Shown here: positions 61,172-64,000 of the stretch, one piece after another
How the letters are laid out: each line of letters starts with the position of its first letter
Position numbering within the stretch: the stretch's first letter is position 1
Assembly (NCBI GenBank): GCA_965656185.1
Contig: CBFHJH010000001.1
Location: forward strand, 124,001 to 188,000
From: Croceimicrobium sp965656185
GTDB lineage: Bacteria; Bacteroidota; Bacteroidia; Flavobacteriales; Schleiferiaceae
Length of the DNA stretch: 64,000 nucleotides
Direction: 5' to 3'
Program-made: the position numbers and the translations under genes
Notes under the pieces: generated by a model
Databases searched by the model: none
Seen by the model: the letters and a program-made list of their open reading frames with translations, nothing else
What the model was told of the DNA's origin: nothing

Positions 61172-61188
61172 CGGGAAAGAATAGAACT

Positions 61189-61899
61189 ATGGGAAGAGCC
61201 TTTGAATATCGTCGCGCGGCAAAAGAAAAACGCTGGGGAAAAATGTCACGACTATTTCCGCGTTTGGCGAAAGCGATTACTATGGCGGCAAAAGAAGGAG
61301 GAGAGGATCCTGATATGAATGCAGCTTTACGGACTGCTATTGCCAACGCCAAGGCTCAGAACATGCCAAAAGATAATATCGATCGGGCCATTAAACGAGC
61401 CAGCGGTAATGATGCCGCGACATATGTGGAGGTGAATTACGAAGGTAAAGGTCCACATGGAGTTTTGGTCTTTGTAGAATGCGCTACCGATAATACTACC
61501 CGCACCGTAGCCAATGTAAAATCTTATTTCAACAAGGCTGGTGGTCAGGTAGTGCCCAATGGCTCATTAGAATTTATGTTCGATCGTAAGGCGGTTTTTG
61601 AAATTGCCAAGCCGGAAGATTTTGATGCAGAAGAATGGGAGCTAGAATTGATCGATGCCGGACTGGAGGACATTGAGGTACACGAAGAATCGGTTTACAT
61701 TTATGGCGACTACACCGACTTTGGGACTCTTTCCTCAGCCTTAGAGGAGCGTGAGGTGGAGGTTAAAAATGCTAGTCTAAAGCGTTATGCTACTCAGGAA
61801 GTGGAGTTCGACGAAGAGCAGAGCGCCGAAATTGAGAAAATGTTGGATAAATTGGACGATGACGATGACGTTCAAGCGGTGTTTACCAATATGGCTTAA
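61189..61899 (+). CDS. yebC: YebC/PmpR family DNA-binding protein
   Basis: Protein of 236 residues of the conserved TACO1/YebC family. In bacteria these bind DNA as regulators, and some help ribosomes translate proline stretches. MGRAFEYRRAAKEKRWGKM, PRLAKAITMAAKEGG and MPKDNIDRAIKRASG are the hallmark stretches, and EGKGPHGVLVFVECATDN follows. I use ATG 61189, because an upstream ATG lies before a clear promoter; this gives the normal YebC length. The 3' end overlaps the convergent crtY by 4 nt (TTAA). Confidence 0.94.
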   Translation: MGRAFEYRRAAKEKRWGKMSRLFPRLAKAITMAAKEGGEDPDMNAALRTAIANAKAQNMPKDNIDRAIKRASGNDAATYVEVNYEGKGPHGVLVFVECATDNTTRTVANVKSYFNKAGGQVVPNGSLEFMFDRKAVFEIAKPEDFDAEEWELELIDAGLEDIEVHEESVYIYGDYTDFGTLSSALEEREVEVKNASLKRYATQEVEFDEEQSAEIEKMLDKLDDDDDVQAVFTNMA

Positions 61900-63062
61900 T
61901 CGTAAATCTTAGCTCTTAACTTTTCAGTTATCCTTTCTTTAATAGACCAAAAGAAGGGAAGCCAAGGACTTTTAAACATGATGAGAAACTCCTCTCTAAA
62001 AGAGGATTCCTCATCTAAAAATCGGAATATCCGGTCTATAGGATGCTTGCGAAACAATCTTTGGAAGATGTCCTTGATTAGCGATTCTTTCCGCAAAATC
62101 AAACGCATTAAAAGGTCATCATAAAACTGAAAGCGCCAAGGTCGGTACAATTGGGGAAGGCGATCTTCCCTTTTTAAAGCTTTTGAAATTTCCCAAGCAT
62201 GACCGCAAAAGTATTTGAAGGCAAATCCACTGGAAGCCTTAATAGCACCCGCTCTAGCGCCAATCGGAATATGCTTGGTATCTTCTGGATGTAACCTTTT
62301 GGTGCTGTTTAGTTTTAGGGTCATCGGAATCTTGTTGATTTCCTTTTCCAAGATCTCGTAGTCTCCAACATTTAGTTTTTCCAGGAACTTATCGATCTCT
62401 TCCTTGGATTCATCCTCTTCTAACAACTCCATTCCAAAGCGGGTGAATTCTACCAGCGCTTCATTTCTGGAACTCGGTAACCAATACATAAACTGTAAGC
62501 CGTTTTTCTGGGGCACTTCAAAATCCATGATACGGCAGGTTTGGCTATCTAAATCCGTGGTGGTTTTGATGCGGTAACCCACAAAACTCTGCCAAATCAA
62601 GCCTGGGTCTTCAATCCGCGGCGGACGGCTATCGAAAATAAGATCGGCCCGAAGCTGATTTTCTCCTTCCAAGAAAACAGTCGGTTCATCTGCTTCCTTG
62701 ATTTTTGTAACCTTAGCCTGAATACGGCTAATTTGAGGGTAAGCTTCTAAAGCTTCATTGACGAATTGATAAAAGTCTTTACTACGAATTTCGACATAGC
62801 GGTAGGGAGCAAGACTCCTGGAGCCATCAAAGGGTCCTTCAAATTGACTCCAGGTTTTACTGGCACAGGATCCAAACATCTGCCATGCCGCATCGCTGCC
62901 ATTGGTCCAGAAACACCAAGTTCGGTCATTGCTATCTTTTTGATGAGGCTCGATTATTGCGATTCTTTTTCCTTTGAGCTGACCCTGCAAATGCAGGGCG
63001 TAGACCAATGCTAATCCAGAGCCACCGCCACCAATTATTGCTATGTCGAAGCGATCATTCAC
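61896..63062 (-). CDS. crtY: Lycopene beta-cyclase, CrtY family
   Basis: FAD-dependent cyclase of 388 residues that closes lycopene ends to make beta-carotene. FAD-binding FDIAIIGGGGSGLALVYAL is at the start, with NDRTWCFWTNG as the family second motif, and the conserved YRYVEIRSKDFY and FGYRIK-like WQSFVGYRI. IPIGARAGAIKASSGFAF matches the C-terminal GxxAG motif. The start is GTG at 63062, which overlaps the photolyase stop by 4 nt (GTGA). Beta-carotene is the precursor of zeaxanthin and of retinal for rhodopsins. No other crt gene is within the window. Confidence 0.9.
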   Translation of the reverse strand: MNDRFDIAIIGGGGSGLALVYALHLQGQLKGKRIAIIEPHQKDSNDRTWCFWTNGSDAAWQMFGSCASKTWSQFEGPFDGSRSLAPYRYVEIRSKDFYQFVNEALEAYPQISRIQAKVTKIKEADEPTVFLEGENQLRADLIFDSRPPRIEDPGLIWQSFVGYRIKTTTDLDSQTCRIMDFEVPQKNGLQFMYWLPSSRNEALVEFTRFGMELLEEDESKEEIDKFLEKLNVGDYEILEKEINKIPMTLKLNSTKRLHPEDTKHIPIGARAGAIKASSGFAFKYFCGHAWEISKALKREDRLPQLYRPWRFQFYDDLLMRLILRKESLIKDIFQRLFRKHPIDRIFRFLDEESSFREEFLIMFKSPWLPFFWSIKERITEKLRAKIYD

Positions 63063-64000
63063 GCTTCAAAGGAAACGCTTTCTATCCAATTTTCAGCCGC
63101 TTTGAAAATGCGCTCCTTTCGATCGGGGTCCATTTTTTTAAGCGTAGCAAGCATCATGCCCATGCGATGGTTCGAGGCAAAGGTCTCTCGCTGACGGTCG
63201 ATAAATCGCCAGTAAAGTCCATCGACAATATCGCACCATTCTCCTTTGGGATAATGACTCATTTTCCGTAGGTAATTACTGCCCGCAATGTATGGCTTGG
63301 TGGCAAAGCTTCCCCCATCGGCAAATTGACTCATTCCCATAACATTAGCAGCCATTACCCAATCGGCGCTATCGATATACATTTCCATGAACCAAGCGTA
63401 AACCTCTTGGGGGTCTAATTCGCACATTAGCATGATATTACCCAAGACCATCAAGCGTTCGATATGGTGATTATAGCCATGTTCTTGCACTTTGTTGATG
63501 CTATCATCTAAGGGTGGGATGCCCGTATTAGCTTCGTACCATGCTTTTTTCATTTTTCGGCTAAAGCCAAAATAGTTCTTATTGAAGTCGAACTCATGGT
63601 ACATACCCGAAATGAATTCTCTCCACCCTACCAATTGCCTCACAAAACCTTCTACCGAGGGATAATGGACATCATCATTTTCAAATTTCTCTAGGATGGC
63701 TTCCAATACTTCTCGAGGTTCGAGCAATCCAATATTGAGATAGGGGCTGAGGGTAGAATGGTAAAGGAAAACTTGCCCTGGTTCCAAGGCATCTTCATAA
63801 GGACCAAATAACTCAAATTTTTCATTGAGGAATTGCTCAAGTACCGCTAGGGCCTGCTCGCGACTAGTGGCCCAGTTGAAGCACTTTGCCTTTCCTGGAT
63901 GATCTGGGAAAAGCTCATCCACTATTTCAATAAGCTCTTTTAACAATTCATCATGCTCGAACTGCAAAGGCATTGGCGGCTGATGGTCTTTGGGTAGTTT
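63059..64000 (-). CDS. Cryptochrome/photolyase-family protein, partial (5' part outside window)
   Basis: Reading frame stays open to base 64000 (codons KLPKDHQPP precede the ATG at 63973), so the gene continues upstream; 313 residues are visible. They form the helical FAD domain of the Fe-S-type (PhrB/CryB) photolyases: FGPYEDALEPG, STLSPYLNIGLLEP, FVRQLVGWREFISG, MSQFADGGSFATKPYIAGSNYLRKM. In PhrB the C-terminal cluster cysteines sit in a DYCEGC motif after this; here the place reads HYPKGEWCDIVDGLYW, so two of the four cysteines are lost. The N-terminal domain lies outside. It is transcribed before crtY with a GTGA overlap. Confidence 0.85.
   Translation of the reverse strand, partial: KLPKDHQPPMPLQFEHDELLKELIEIVDELFPDHPGKAKCFNWATSREQALAVLEQFLNEKFELFGPYEDALEPGQVFLYHSTLSPYLNIGLLEPREVLEAILEKFENDDVHYPSVEGFVRQLVGWREFISGMYHEFDFNKNYFGFSRKMKKAWYEANTGIPPLDDSINKVQEHGYNHHIERLMVLGNIMLMCELDPQEVYAWFMEMYIDSADWVMAANVMGMSQFADGGSFATKPYIAGSNYLRKMSHYPKGEWCDIVDGLYWRFIDRQRETFASNHRMGMMLATLKKMDPDRKERIFKAAENWIESVSFEA

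Noticed and set aside
61132..61188. Upstream ATG for YebC at 61132
   Set aside because: The promoter at 61142-61171 lies inside this extension, and the ATG at 61189 gives the conserved N-terminus and normal length.
63059..63973. Stand-alone 304-residue FAD-domain protein starting at ATG 63973
   Set aside because: The frame remains open to the window edge with a linker-like sequence, so a longer photolyase-type gene is more likely.
1..64000. Search for mobile elements, tRNA/rRNA genes, riboswitches and defence systems
   Set aside because: No transposase, integrase, phage, toxin-antitoxin or defence gene was recognised, and the short intergenic gaps hold no tRNA-like or riboswitch-like structure that I could see.

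Overview
This 64 kb window is dense, ordinary-looking chromosome from a member of Bacteroidota, most likely a marine Flavobacteriales. The lineage call rests on: type IX secretion (T9SS) type-B 'gliding motility' C-terminal domains (10314-12251, 56886-59309); promoters of the Bacteroidota form TTG-N17/18-TAnnTTTG set directly in front of start codons; few Shine-Dalgarno sequences; lipoproteins with short Lys/Arg N-termini; an S46 dipeptidyl-peptidase; a YpdA bacillithiol-disulfide reductase; and the flavobacterial block DUF2520 - KdsC-like HAD - UbiA - Maf. The genus cannot be fixed from sequence alone. I saw no tRNA, rRNA, CRISPR, insertion sequence, prophage or integrase, and no intergenic gap longer than about 230 bp, so no gene-free stretch needs separate description.

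Layout. 1-1001: 3' part of imidazolonepropionase (hutI). 1088-6014: three translationally coupled envelope genes (lipoprotein, outer-membrane protein, orphan peptide-binding lipoprotein). 6011-10239 (minus): nhaC, maf, UbiA prenyltransferase, KdsC-like phosphatase, DUF2520 protein. 10314-12251: PKD/T9SS protein. 12248-16588 (minus): cytochrome c maturation operon ccmB-C-D-E-F. 16672-19824: glutathione peroxidase, tRNA methylthiotransferase MtaB, a small ABM-like protein, inositol monophosphatase. 19821-25750 (minus): amidase, MCE/MlaD protein, a two-gene Fe-S membrane oxidoreductase resembling a split EtfD, with a HAD protein, a lipoprotein and a conserved hypothetical. 25824-28448: lptD. 28445-31994: cysteine dioxygenase divergent from a group II PLP decarboxylase coupled to a Na+/solute symporter, a likely hypotaurine route. 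31996-33832 (minus): two overlapping coiled-coil/helical proteins of unknown role. 34027-38511: SurA/PpiD-like foldase and S46 peptidase. 38545-40842 (minus): DsbA-family protein, xseB, xseA. 40973-43398: SulP transporter and CvfB-like S1 protein. 43382-46811: ypdA, di-heme lipoprotein, DASS transporter. 46904-51392: large soluble PAS/GAF histidine kinase, LytTR regulator, and a degenerate UDP-sugar-dehydrogenase-like protein. 51477-54044 (minus): clpC, divergent from gyrA (54271-56823). 56886-59309: glycine-rich T9SS protein. 59341-61075 (minus): alpha/beta hydrolase and sulfotransferase. 61189-61899: YebC. 61896-64000 (minus): lycopene cyclase crtY overlapping a photolyase/cryptochrome gene that runs off the right edge.

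Themes. Much of the window builds or guards the cell envelope: LptD, amidase, MlaD, SurA/PpiD, T9SS cargo, lipoproteins, cytochrome c maturation. Much of the rest is redox and sulfur chemistry: Ccm, split EtfD-like pair, GPx, YpdA, cysteine dioxygenase, SulP, sulfotransferase. The genome is very compact. Six of eleven convergent gene pairs overlap by exactly 4 nt through reciprocal stop codons, several co-directional pairs overlap by ATGA or GTGA, and five intrinsic terminators are recognisable. The best leads for novelty are the degenerate UDP-sugar-dehydrogenase-like protein (50535-51392), the two-gene helical module (31996-33832), the split EtfD-like complex (20317-23453) and the cysteine-to-hypotaurine locus (28445-31994).
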